Below, in pieces: positions 45,072-56,620 of a stretch of DNA of 64,000 nucleotides. Source of the stretch: Euphorbia lathyris (Eukaryota > Streptophyta > Magnoliopsida > Malpighiales > Euphorbiaceae). Both the position numbers and the translations under genes were made by a program. The notes under the pieces were generated by a model that was given only the letters and a program-made list of their open reading frames with translations, had not been told where the DNA came from and made no database searches. The first letter of the stretch is position 1; every line of letters starts with the position of its first letter. The stretch spans positions 41,500,501 through 41,564,500 of the forward strand of contig NC_088919.1 in the NCBI RefSeq assembly GCF_963576675.1, given 5' to 3'.

Positions 45072-45125
45072 CTTTTGTCTCGGTGTTGGTTTGTTTTCTT
45101 TCCTGTTTCTACCAAAAAAAAAAAA
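42743..45125 (+). mobile_element. LINE copy D (L1-type), 5'-truncated, TSD 15 bp
   Basis: Begins abruptly in the middle of the RT and ends in an A-tail after the tttctacc terminus. TSD acaaaatatgaagtt at 42728-42742 and 45126-45140; X1 has this once (near 29200). Nearly identical to LINE C. The clean TSD and the high identity indicate a recent insertion. Confidence 0.92.
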
Positions 45126-45660
45126 ACAAAATATGAAGTTAGAACATTAATGAAATAAACAGGCTTAATACAATATTTTTAAGTAGCCCTTAAACTTTAA
45201 AATGTTATACTAATCTCATCAATTAGCTTATTTAGAATAAACAATCTCTCAATTTACTTATTTGAAACAAATAACCCTTCAAGTTATTTAATTTGAACAA
45301 ATAACTTCAAATCCCAAAAATATTCAATATAATATTACATCAGAAATAAGAGATGTCCAAAATATTGGTTGCCACACCTAATTAATCTAATGATAGATTA
45401 ATAAAAGGATACAAATATTAACCTATCTCGGAGATTATTTGTTCCAAATAAATAAAAAAGAGGTTAGTTGTAACATTTTAAAGTTTAATGGTCCGTTGCA
45501 GTTTTTGGACAAATTGTTGAGTTGAATTCGAGATATATTAGACCAAATAAAAAAATTACAGTAGTTATATTTATTTATATAACTATTAATGTAATATTTA
45601 TCTATATTTATTTGTATACATGTTTTGAGTTATAACATGAAAAGTTACAATATTAAAAAT

Positions 45661-47085
45661 AGAAAATTATAAAATTGGATCAAATGGGAGATCCATTTAC
45701 ATATTTAACTCATTTACTCAACCTACTACATATCTAAATTATATTTCTATGACTTTCCCAAAATACCCTTACCCTTTCATCTTCCCCCTTCTCCTTTCCG
45801 GTTACGCGAACCCGATGCTCTTTCCCAAATGATTTCCAGACTTTTGATCTTCCTCTCTTCCTTTAAATTATGCGAAATTTGCACCGTTTCTCCACATCAC
45901 AATGTATTTCTCTTCTTCATCTCTTGATTCTTCATCTTCCTAATCCTAGAAAATGAAGTCATGGTTCTTCATCTTCCTGTTCATGCTTGTTCCTTAGTTT
46001 CTTTCTTCTTGTGACCATTGAAGAAATAGTTATTTTTACGTTATTTTCATCATTTTTCCCAGTTTATCATATTGTTATTGTGGTGAAAGGCGCGAAAAAT
46101 GTAAGTATCTACTATTTTCTCTGTGTTTTTCAAAATCACTTCGTGTAGTTGATGATTTTGCGAAGATCTGCGATGAGAAAGAGTCTGAAATGAGACGATC
46201 TTCTTAGCGAATCGATTATTTCGTGAAGTCTGCGAGTAGAATAGTTCGTGATTTCACTCGCAGACTTTACGATCGCATCGATATGCGACGTAGATCGTCA
46301 CATTTCAAACTTCGCGAAAGCATCGATTCGCTAAGTAAAATCATCCTATTCCATGCACATTTACATTCGCATGCTTCACTAATCCTCATTTCGCGAAGCC
46401 AAATCGTCATTTTTTCTGCCTAACACGATTAATTTTTTCTGAAGGTGGTTGAATACATAACATCCCTTTCTGGAAGGCGGCGTACTGGGCTGCAGGGGAG
46501 ATGACTTTCCTTCCTGTATAGGGAGAAAGTTCCCTCAAGATTGGCACATTCACTTTAAAATGATTCGTTAGGAGAGATTGTGCCAATCTTGGTGTGCACC
46601 ATGGGAAACGTCCATCCCAAAAAGTATGGACTTCCATTTGTCATCCCAAAAAATATGGACTTCCAGTCAAGGGAGAAATTTCCGTCAAGATTCGTCACGT
46701 TCACTTTGAAGTGATTTGTTAGGAGTTTATTGTGGCAATCTTGTTGTAAATTTTGATAATGTTATGATTTTAATGTTAGAATCCGTTGTTGTTTGACATT
46801 TTTTTTTGTTATATACCACTTAGCGAATTTTGTTAAAAACACATCCAGGCTTCGTATATGCTAATTAAAATCATCAACTAAACCAAACATTAGTTTCGCA
46901 GGTTTCGCATATGCTAGAATCTGCGAAGTCAGACGAGAGGGAGACAGCCGCGCCGTAAAATTACAAACATATTGAGGGTATTTTAGGAAAGTCACACAAA
47001 AACAGTCTAGATTTGTAGCAGGTTGAGTAAATGAGTTAAATATGTAAATGAGTCTCCCATTTAACCAAATTTTGTAATTTTCCCC
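45661..47085. mobile_element. long-TIR MULE-like element upstream of the SWIB gene
   Basis: TIRs of about 110 bp share atgggaga(t/c)(c/t)catttacatatttaac, actcatttactcaacct and gactttcc(c/t)aaaatacc. TSD attaaaaat at 45652-45660 and 47086-47094 (9 bp). The interior has TTCGCGAAG-type motifs and an internal tandem duplication: gggagaaa.ttcc.tcaagatt followed by ttcactttgaa-type sequence, at about 46520 and 46670. No transposase; short ORFs 46223-46423 and 46637-46407 are unrecognised. It ends 210 bp before the SWIB gene ATG. Confidence 0.75.
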
Positions 47086-47160
47086 ATTAAAAATGAATAA
47101 GAAGTTACAATAGTTACAACATTAATAAAAATAAAGAATTACAACAGTTACATTTTATTT

Positions 47161-47210
47161 ATTAATAACAGTTATATATATATATATATATATATATAGA
47201 TAAGAAAACA
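47161..47210. repeat. (TA)n microsatellite upstream of the SWIB gene
   Basis: A run of ta dinucleotides at about 47174-47198, roughly 100 bp before the start codon, in the presumed promoter/5' UTR. Confidence 0.8.
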
Positions 47211-47294
47211 TCACAGCTGAACCACTCGATTTTATTTTTCAATCAAATAGCATTGCTCTGATAAAAAAAAAACTCAAATAGTATTGCTGATACG

Positions 47295-50200
47295 ATGTCG
47301 TATGAATATGGGTTCTCAAATTTCCATAAACACCCTTCTTACCAATACCAGCACGACTGCACGAGAGAGACGCCATTTTCGAGAAGGGAAAATATACTAC
47401 ACAAGAAGCTCAAATTTCGACAGCGGGAAAGCATCGTCGAAACCACGAGGAAAATGATTTCTGACTCTGACATCGTAACTCGGCTTCGTGAAATTCTTCG
47501 GCACTCCAACCTTGATACCGCCACCGCCGGCAGTGTCCGCCGGAAATTGGAGGAAGATTTCGGCGTTGATTTATCGGACCGAAAAGTATTTATTAGAAAC
47601 CAAATCGACATTTACCTTGAAACCCTAGGGAATAATGAGGAAGAGCAGGACGAAGAAAATACAACAGATAATGTGAAGCAAAATGAGGAAGTAAACGATG
47701 AGGAAGGAAATGAAGAAGAGGAAGGGGAGGACGAGGAGGAAGAGGAAGAAGATCAGAGTAAGGGTCAAGAAACTGATATAGAACGGTAAAGTTTTGCTCT
47801 TCTAATTCGTTTTTGTCCTGGCATGGAAGAAACTGAAATCGTTAAGTTGAATAAACTATACGAGATGAATGAAGCATAAAGGAATATTTTGTGTTTAATT
47901 TGGGAAGAAATTTACATTAACGGATACCAAATTCATATATAGAGTGGATTTAAGATTTAACATGTCTCTTTACAGCGGTTTATATATATAATTGTTTCTT
48001 TCGTAGCCCATTCTTACATATGCATCGTACGATTCAGTTTTAGATCACTCTTGGCACGTCACTTCGATTTTCTCTTTTGCAGCTCAATTCTTTTTTTTAT
48101 TCTCGAGGAAAAGGATTATGTAGATAAGGGTTTCCACGATTCCTCATTCACGTTTAGTTTATGCAATCCTTTAGGATATGAAGGAGAATGCAGAAATTAC
48201 TGATGTTAGCTATAGTTGATTATCAATGCTCCAAATTGATATCCTCAACCTTCTATACAAGTTCTGTATAGAAAATGCAGATTTCTAATATGGTAAAGTT
48301 TCTGTCTAGGACTAAAAAACAACTATAATTACATGAGCCCTACTTATACAAAAACAGTTGAGTGAAATTTGATCAAATTTGCAGTACTGGATTAGAATAA
48401 AAAGGATATTGTTAGTATAATAATAATAATAATATTGAGTTCAGTAATCTTTAAGAGATAGTTTGGAGTTTAAGGGTACTAATGTACACTAGTAATTAGT
48501 TTAAGGATGCTGGACAACATAAACTGGACATATATGAGTTAAAAATCTTTCTGGCTTTTGGTTTATATGGTTATTTTGTTCATAAATCAGGTCTAGAAAG
48601 GGAGAAAAAGAAGTGAAGAAAAGAGGAGGTGGTTTTACAAAGCCATGTAGCCTATCTCCAAAACTTCAAAAGTTTGTTGGAGAGTCTCAATTAGCTAGAA
48701 CTCAGGTATGAGTTTGCATGAGTTACCTACTTATTTAATGTGCAGTGATGGATCATGGCTAATTTTTGGACTTCAGGATCATAATGTTGCTTCAATTTGC
48801 TGTATTATTGTTATAGGTTGTGAAGAGACTTTGGGCCTACATCCGGGAAAAAGATTTGCAGGATCCAAAGAACAAGAGAAATATAAAATGTGACGAAACA
48901 TTGCGTGATCTTTTCCGTGTGAATTCGATTAACATGTTTCAAATGAATAAAGCCCTATCCAAGCATATTTGGCCGTTAACTCCAGAAGCTGGTATTTTCT
49001 TTGTAAATTACCCTTTCAATATTTATTTATTTTATTTATGGTGTGACTAGAGGGCGAGCCTTGGCGCAACGGTAAAACGTTGTTGTCGTGTGACCAGAGG
49101 TCACGGGTTCGAGTCTTAGGAGCGGCCTCTTGCCAATTAAATTGACAAGGGAAGGCTTGCCCCCAATACACCCTTGTGGTGGGACCCCTCCCCGGACCCT
49201 CGCTCAGCGGGGACGCGTAATGCGACCGGGCCGCCCTTTTTTTATGGTGTGACTAGATGTTTGCTTAATTTATCTTGTTTATCAGTGTAATACTGCTGCA
49301 TATAAGATGTTTCTTGTGTGCATGTTGGTACTCCTCTCTTCTCCAGCTATGCTGTAAACTTGAACATTTGTGCTTAAAGGAACCTGTTTAATCTTTACAA
49401 TTAAGGTCATGGAACCCAACAATACAAGTATATTTTGCCCAGATTATTTGAGAGGCTTAGTGGTGATGTTGCCTCTGTCTCCATGTGCATACTTTGATTG
49501 TGTTCCGAAGTGAGATACCCTGCAGGCTGAAGTTAACAATTGGGATTTCTACCAAAATATCACAAGTTCAAATTCTTGTAGAGTTAGGTTTAAGGTTCAG
49601 TGAGAGGGGGTGCCTATCCACTTGTAAGTGTCTTCTCAACACTGAACCGAATGATTGAGAAATGCAAATCCATATCAAACAACTTCTGGCATAATGTATT
49701 GAGCTTTTATTAATTTGTTTGCGACTTGCAAGCAAAATATGAAAATTGTTGATGATTGAGAATTTATTTTTGTGGTAACATCACCAAATATTTATTTCCA
49801 GATTAGCTCATGTTTCTTAATCTTATCTAAAATACCCCTAATTGAACTATCCAAAAGAAAATGAACATTTTCATATTCGTTGAACTCAACTATCTAGAAA
49901 AGACTAAAAGTTATACTGATAATTCATTTTTTATAGAAAAAATAGATTCTCCATATATAGCCATCCCAAGTAGTAAAAACAGTATAATTATATGTGATAA
50001 AACCTAGAATTCTAAACCCATGGATCTTAAGACTGTTCATCTTCTCTGCATGATTTTATTTAAAAGAGGGAAGGGCAAACAAAAAGGAACGAAGATGAAT
50101 TGGAAGGAACAAAACTAGTACCATGGTAACGCATTCCTTGTCAATTTGTTTAAAATGCATAATGGTTTTCCTTGAAACATGGACAAAGGGGTTTGAGATG

Positions 50201-53200
50201 TGTATTCTTTTCCTGTTGAATGTGAAAAGTCAAGCTGTGTCTTTATGTGGACATTTTCAGTGGAGTAATAAAAAATCAGACAATGGAAGTTGTGGGTAGA
50301 GTCAGTGGTGGATCCGGATTTTGCACACTTTCATTTTAGCATAGATTTAACTTTTTTAGCCTACATTTCATGTTCTATAAATGCTATTAGGTTGAAGTAT
50401 AAAAGATGTTGATCTTTTTGTCTTCCGTTTGTATTTTATAAAGGTCATTAGGCTCAAACATGAAACCTAGATTCTTATTTTTGTACATTTTTTTGTGGGT
50501 TGTTTTATGTGTATATAGTGCAGCGTTTGTATTATTGAAGAAGACTTTACTTCTAACAAAGTAAATCTGCCTTGGCTAGAGTTTCTAGATTTTGAGTTTT
50601 GTTCCTTTGAAAGAGTGTTCGCATTGTTCTAATACGTTTCCTATTTGAGAGATTATTAGACATTATAAGCAACATGCGTCTTGGTCTTTGACTAGGATTT
50701 TGTAGTTATGATAGAGTCATCCAAACAAATATGAAGTTTTTGGCTGTTGGTTTTTATGAGTTATATGTTCTATACTTCTACCTGCCTTGGCAGACTTTAT
50801 ATATGCAGTGATGGAAAATGTTTTAAGGAGAGTGAGGTTGGAAGATGTCAATATAGTAATATACATTTCTGCATGTGTTATCCCCTGTTCATTTATTTTC
50901 GTTTTCTTCTTAACACTGATTAGTCAGGATTTCTGCATGTTTTCTCACTTTTTTTTTTGGTTCAACACTCTTATTCTTTCCTAGATATAAATGTTTGCAA
51001 AACCATATTCTTGTACAGGAGTCACCACCTGATTCATTGGGGCAGTGTGGCCTTGTCATATTTTTAGCATTTCCATTTTTTATAACATCATTCATAAAAA
51101 TTCCCCCAAAGATCTCTTTTGGATATACTTACTTTTCCTTTTCTTCTACCGATCTGTACATCCTCTGTGCCTTTGTCGCCACAAATGATTTTGAGATGGG
51201 ATAACTGGGTTAATAATGCTTGGGTTGAGGGTAAAAATAGTAAGTTAAAAGAAGCTTTTGTGAACAGGAACAAGGAAGGGGTATTGCTATTCAAAGGCCA
51301 CATTTAGGGTTTACGTGTTCACTGTTTTTCCCATAGTATTTTGAATGTTATTATGAAATTGAAAAATATAAAAATGAACTAACATTTATGCTCAGCAATC
51401 AGACATTCCCAATTTTAAAGTTAGTCGTTTGAAAAAAAAAATTGTTCTTCCTTTACCTTTTCTGGGGTTTCCAGTGACCCTTCTGCCCATTTCTTTGCTG
51501 CAATGTAATACTCTATTATTTCTTTTTTTGGCCAGTATTTTGGACTACTTTAGGATGTTTATATTTTCTGCAATTTCAACTTCAACTACCACAAATGGCT
51601 TCCACGCTTTATTTGTTTACGGTATAATATAATCTTCTTAATTTGTTTTTATCTTAGAAGATATTCCCCTGAAATTGCATGATATAGGTATTTGATTATT
51701 GTATTTACTAATGCCATTAATGTGCAAACAGAAAATGAAACACTGAAGGTGAAAGGTGAAGATAGTGACAGTTCTGTGTCAGAAGGAGATGATCCAGGGG
51801 AAAAAGAGGGAGAGGAAGAGGAAGAGGAAGAGGAAGAGAAAGAGGAAGTGGAGAAAGAGAAAGATTGTAGTAACAAGAGAAAGAAACGAGGGTGCGTTTC
51901 TCTTGCTATTCCTTGAAAGAGCCAAAATTGTTTAACTGACTATTGCTTATTGATGATTTGCTGCGTCATTAGTTCGTATCCTTGAAAAAAAAATATGTAT
52001 ATAGCATCAGCAATTTTTATACGCATGTTCCTTTGTTGAGAATAAAGTGGTCATGTATTTTTGTGGTTTGCATGTCTTTTATTGAGCTATTTTTATCATT
52101 TATATCTGCCTTTTATTTTCTTGTATATATTTTGGTTGAAGAGTTGAAGTTCTGGAAATTTGTATATGTTAATTTTCCTAATTATTATTTATTAGTAACT
52201 GGATGGTCTCACTTTTGAATAATTGAATTGGAATATGAAATCGCTAGTTTTTAATTGCAAAGCTATGATGTGAATATTTGAAGGAATGGTGATCAATGCT
52301 TATAATTGAAAAGTAAACTCTCTTTTTAAATTAGGTCTGCTAAGGTTGATAAAGAGGTGAAGAAAAGAGGTGGTGGTGGCTTCAGTAAATTGTGTAGCCT
52401 TTCTCCAGAACTTCAAGTGGTCACTGGCGGACCTGCATTGGCCAGAACTGAGGTATATAATGCTTATTGCTTTTTGGATTCCTTTAGATTCATATGTTCT
52501 CCTAACTGTTTTCGAAATGGTTTATTTATCTTACTGTTTATAGGTTGTGAAGAGGATTTGGGCCTATATCCAGGAGAATAATTTACAAGATCCAAACAAT
52601 AAGCGGAGTATATTGTGCGACGAGTCAATGCGGGCTATTTTTCATGTTGATTCCATTGATATGTTTCAAATGAATAAAGCACTTTCTGCTCACATATTGC
52701 CATTAAACAAGGAAGATGGTATGCTATGAGCTTTTCTTTTTAGATTACTATACATCAAGTCCATATATGCATACACGTTGGATAAGAAACATTTGCTCAC
52801 TAGATTCTCCTCCATTAAGCTTATGTTATGTTGAATATTTTAGTAGATTATAACTAAATTATGATGGAACTTTTGTTGCTTACTATAATGAGATATGTAT
52901 ATATTTGAAACTGATAATATCTCTGTGATTCGCTCCTTTTTCCTTTTGAAAGTACAGAAAAGTCAGATTTTGCAATCCTGAATCTTGAAAAGGAAGAAGT
53001 TGATTTTGCTTTACATAGAATTTAATGATCAAACCTATTGGATTTCGGATTTTTGGATTAATGCTCACCATATCTTTTGGAATATTCGTGGGGTGGGTGT
53101 AAATGTTATTATAATGTAGAAGTATTAGTTTTCCATGTATTGAAATATGGGAGATCTGCATCATTGATGAGTAAGATATTGACTAGCGTGGTGAAATACT

Positions 53201-56200
53201 TTGGGCATAGTATGGTGGTAATGTTAGCTCAGAAATTGATTTAGAAAAGTTCATTTTCAAGGTGGATTTGAATGGCATTCCTTCTTTTTGGTATTTTCCC
53301 ACTATCTGTTTATACTTTTTATGCTATTCAAGTATTCCAGTTTCAGTTATGTCATAATTATTGTGGATTTTCTATTTGTATTTTGAAACATTACTCGTTG
53401 GGGGAATGAGGGCTTTTGTTTTGCTCTCAACAAAAGGACCCTTATTGTCTTTTGATTTCTTTTGGAGAAAAGGATATAATTGGAGCTTAACAAGTACCAG
53501 ATTTTAAAGGCTGAATATTATAAATGCTGAAAGTATTAAATGGTGCAACTGCTTGATAAATACTAAAAATAAGTACTAAATTTTAAAATATTAGTTGATG
53601 AAATTTTAAGCTAAATACTTTGACTTGCAAGAATAAAAAGCACTTATTTTGGTAAGTCAAAATATTTGACTTAACATTTTAAGTTAAACATTATCAACTA
53701 ATATTTTTATAATAATTATATCACTCAATATTTCCAGCACTTAAAATATTCAGCACTTAAAATTCAGTACTTATTTTTTCAGCACTTAATTTTCAGTTTT
53801 ATCAAACAGCACCTAAGTGAATTTTAACTTAATTGAATGATTTAAGTAACAAAAAGCAGTTATCAAACCCACTTAAACTAAATAAGTGCTTAATACATTG
53901 ATTTAAGTGATTTTCTTTGTTTCCACAAAAAAAAAAGTGTTTTTCTTTGTTATCAAACGGGGCCTTATATTCTTTAGTATTAGTCGTGAACCCCTGAATT
54001 TTATAATGAAAATGGAAACAAAGGCGACAGAGGTGTACCGAATTATCATCTATGCTGAAATTTGTGAAAATTTCTGTTAGCTGAAGTATACGATTTTATT
54101 TACCAAGGATGTTGTAGTACTGTTGTTTTGGAAGATGCGGTGCCAGCCTTAGATTCTTTAGTATTAATTGTGAACCCCTGAATTTTATAATGAAAATGGA
54201 AACAAAGGTGACAGGTGTACCGAATGATCATCTATGCTGAAATTTGTGAAAATTTCCGTTAGCTGAAGTATACAATTTTATTTACCAAGGATGTTGTAGT
54301 ACTGTTGAAAGATGCGATGCCAAGTTTTTCATTACTTTATTAAGAATCCGCTCTAAATTTTGTTTAAGCGCTTAGAAGAATTTTCTTTTCTGTTTCTTAG
54401 ATCCTGACAAATCATTACAAGAGGTCAAACACTGTAAGCGGGAAAGAGAAGAAGGTAAGACCACTAACTTTAAATCTTCATTTAATTTTTCTAAATTTGC
54501 TCTCTTTTTTGCCTAACCTTTTGGAATTTCTCAAGTCAAATTGTTTTGGAAATACCCTTGCAAACTCGTAGTTATGACATAATACTAATTCTTGCTGTTT
54601 AGATTTAGATGAACCACAGCAGAAAGAGAAACAACAGAAGAAATACCCTGACAAATCATTACACGAGGTCAAACACTGTAAGCGGGAAAGAGAAGAAGGT
54701 AATACCACTAACTTTAAATCTTCATTTAATTTTTTTAAATTTGCTCTCTTTTTTGCCTAACCTTTTGGACTTTCTCAAGTCGAATTGTTTTGGAAATACC
54801 CTTGCAAATTCGTAGTTATGACATAATACTAATTCTTGCTGTTTAGATTTAGATGAACCACAGCAGAAAGAGAAACAGCAGAAGAAATACCCTGACAAAT
54901 CATTGCAAGAGGTCAAACACTGTAAGCGGGAAAGAGAAGAAGGTAATACAGCTAACTTTAAATCTTCATTTAATTTTTTTAAATTTGCTCTCTTTTTTGC
55001 CTAACCTTTTGGACTTTCTCAAGTCGAATTGTTTTGGAAATACCCTTGCAAGTTCGTAGTTATGACATAATACTAATTCTTGCTGTTTAGATTTAGATGA
55101 ACCACAGCAGAAAGAGAAACAGCAGAAGAAAGGATCTTCGGGTCTTCTTGTTCCCCTTCCACTCTCAGATGCTCTTGCGAATTTTTTTGGCACAGGCGAA
55201 AATTTGTTATCTCGGGCTGATGCAGTCAAGAGAATGTGGGAGTACATAAAGCAAAATGATCTGCAGGTACTTCACCATCAGAACTCTTCTGTGCTGGTAC
55301 AATAGTTTATGTTAGGTTAAGGACCCATACTTACATTCATGCGAAAGCAATGCGCCTCCGTCAATGTAAACAAATTGCACAAATGAAATATTCTTGAGCA
55401 CAAGCTATTTATTTTCCTATTGGCTGTAATTAGGTTTTTACTTAGGCTACTAAACAACCATAGAAGTTATAAGCCATTGAACCTTAGAGCATGTTTGGGC
55501 AGCCTAAAGATAAATGAGGGGGAAGAAGCAAAAAATATGCATAATAGTTGATGACGACCATCCCATTTATCACTTACTTTCAGAAGACGGCTTCTTTTTT
55601 GAGGATCCATTAACCAAATGATTCTTTGATTTCGATTAGCACCTCCAGCATAATGAAAATTTTCCAGTATTTTGCTCGCCTTGTTTAGTTCAGTTGAAAT
55701 TTAGTAGGCTTAATACTGATAATACAATTTGGTAAAATCAAGAAATTTCTTTTAGTGATATTTGTGAACATAAAAAAGCTTCTTATACAAATGATATATT
55801 CAGTTTCATGTTTTTTCTCTTTATTCCTATTGTAAAGAGCTGCTTCCCTCAAGTTAGAGAGATCAAGGCTCTTGCACAAGCCCGGGGTAATGTAAGTAAA
55901 GCCACTGGACCTATAGCCTAGTGGTAGGGTGGCTGCCTAATGTTGTAGGTAATAAGTATCTCAGACTTTACCACTTCACTTCTCCATTTTGAACCCTGGA
56001 GTACAATGGAAAAAGAAAAAGAGACTGACTTCCTATGATAGAAGTACAGTTGGATATGAGAAATGGACGATGCCTAAAATAAGAGATGCTAAAAGATTGA
56101 AAATTGGAAAACTGGAGTAGCACCTATTGAGGAGGATGCAGTAAAAGATTCACTTATGTTAATGGGATTTGAAACCATCTCGCCCAGTTAGGAAAGAATG

Positions 56201-56620
56201 ATGTTATTCGATTTCATATGCCTAGCCTAATATGCTTTGTTCACTGGGTGACGGACTTGAGCTTTACTACTTCATAACATGGTTGCTTCTGTTCAAAACA
56301 TGGTCACTTATGGTTTACAGGAATTATTTATTAGATCTTTGATTATATCATCTCTATAAGTATGCTGTTTTGTAATTGCATGATATAATATGTTTACTAA
56401 TTTGCTCTTTATTTTGTTCATAATTCTAGAATATAATCAACTTCAGCCACTTGTATGTCTATCTTGCTAAAATGATTTCTCACTCTTGTTGAAGGACCCA
56501 TCTGATAAGAGGAGAATCATCTGTGATGAGAAGTTAAAAGAATTATTTGATGTCGAGTCCTTCCACGGCTTCTCAGTCTCAAAGCTCCTGACTTCTCATT
56601 TCATCAAGACGGAACAGTGA
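47295..56620 (+). CDS. DEK_C plus triple-SWIB chromatin/transcription protein, 593 residues
   Basis: Eleven exons with GT/AG sites keep one frame: 47295-47785, 48591-48705, 48817-48991, 51732-51891, 52335-52452, 52544-52718, 54401-54454, 54603-54698, 54847-54942, 55091-55266 and 56495-56620. Residues 53-108 form a DEK_C domain (SDIVTRLREILRHSNLDTAT). A Glu/Asp-rich tract follows, then SWIB 1 (about 164-260; VVKRLWAYIREKDLQDPKNK), a second acidic tract, SWIB 2 (about 315-411; VVKRIWAYIQENNLQDPNNK), a basic/Gln linker made of exon repeats (412-493), and SWIB 3 (about 500-593; DAVKRMWEYIKQNDLQ, DPSDKRRIICDEKL). Plant relatives (At4g22360, At3g19080, At1g49520; UAF30-like) are nuclear proteins linked to chromatin remodelling or Pol I transcription. 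Start chosen as the first ATG before the DEK_C frame. No lesion. Confidence 0.88.
49052..49240 (+). mobile_element. Au-type SINE in intron 3 of the SWIB gene
   Basis: Begins gggcgagccttggcgcaacg and has a B-box-like ggttcgagtct at about 49108. It continues with ggaaggcttgcccccaatac, cccttgtggtgggacccct and a terminal gggccgccctttt, the layout of the plant Au SINE. The flanks tttatggtgtgactaga (49035-49051 and 49241-49257) are a perfect 17-bp TSD. Pol III-derived, tRNA-related head, T-rich end, no coding. Confidence 0.93.
49258..51731. other. remainder of SWIB intron 3
   Basis: No exon is needed here: exon 3 and exon 4 join in phase. The long intron holds short ORFs (for example around 51119-51307) that I do not recognise, and AT-rich repeats without clear ends. 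Confidence 0.5.
53505..53950. repeat. AT-rich foldback-like repeat in intron 6
   Basis: Inverted motifs around gcttaaaatttcatcaacta, ataagtactaaattttaaaa and their complements occur on both sides of a centre near 53650. The right end atcaaacggggcctta resembles a MITE terminus. No TSD defined. Confidence 0.4.
53971..54324. repeat. ~184-bp tandem duplication in intron 6
   Basis: tctttagtattag followed by gtgaacccctgaattttata, ggatgttgtagtactgttg and gatgcggtgcca is repeated once (second copy from 54155) at high identity, immediately before the amplified exon array. Confidence 0.85.
54408..55132 (+). repeat. 244-bp exon-intron tandem repeat, about three copies
   Basis: caaatcattacaagaggtc recurs at 54408, 54652 and 54896, an exact 244-bp period; intron and coding parts are both nearly identical. 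Each internal unit makes a 96-base phase 1-1 exon, so copy number changes keep the frame. Junctions carry cctgac, shared by the exon 7 start and each repeat joint. Confidence 0.92.
55267..56494. other. SWIB intron 10
   Basis: No other exon needed. A tRNA-like string ctatagcctagtggtaggg at about 55910 may come from a decayed SINE, but no second promoter box in proper spacing or TSD is seen. Confidence 0.4.

Larger units (their letters stand above)
40526..45639. repeat. X2: 1.35-kb direct repeat right of the virus, with two later insertions
   Basis: Pieces 40526-41224, 42597-42742 and 45141-45639 are collinear with X1 (28360-29711). The gaps are filled by a Pack-MULE-like element and LINE D, each with a clean TSD present once in X1. 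Beyond 45639 the same kind of diverged ttacaac-repeat sequence continues (interrupted by the MULE at 45661), so X2 is in the original host context and X1 is likely the extra copy. Confidence 0.85.

Noticed and set aside
28360..45639. X1 and X2 as LTRs of a single LTR retrotransposon containing the viral genes
   Set aside because: The repeats can be read as TG...CA on the minus strand, but there is no shared TSD outside them and the primer site is about 33 bases from X2. The promoter and poly(A) signal lie outside the repeats, there is no integrase, and X-like sequence continues into the right flank.
49052..49130. Independent tRNA gene
   Set aside because: The head looks tRNA-like, but it is the start of an Au SINE with a TSD and no cloverleaf can be completed.
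51119..51307. Possible extra exon in SWIB intron 3
   Set aside because: Exons 3 and 4 already join in matching phase and the ORF has no SWIB or linker similarity.
55900..55990. tRNA or SINE at ctatagcctagtggtaggg
   Set aside because: No convincing B box at the right distance, no TSD, no terminator.
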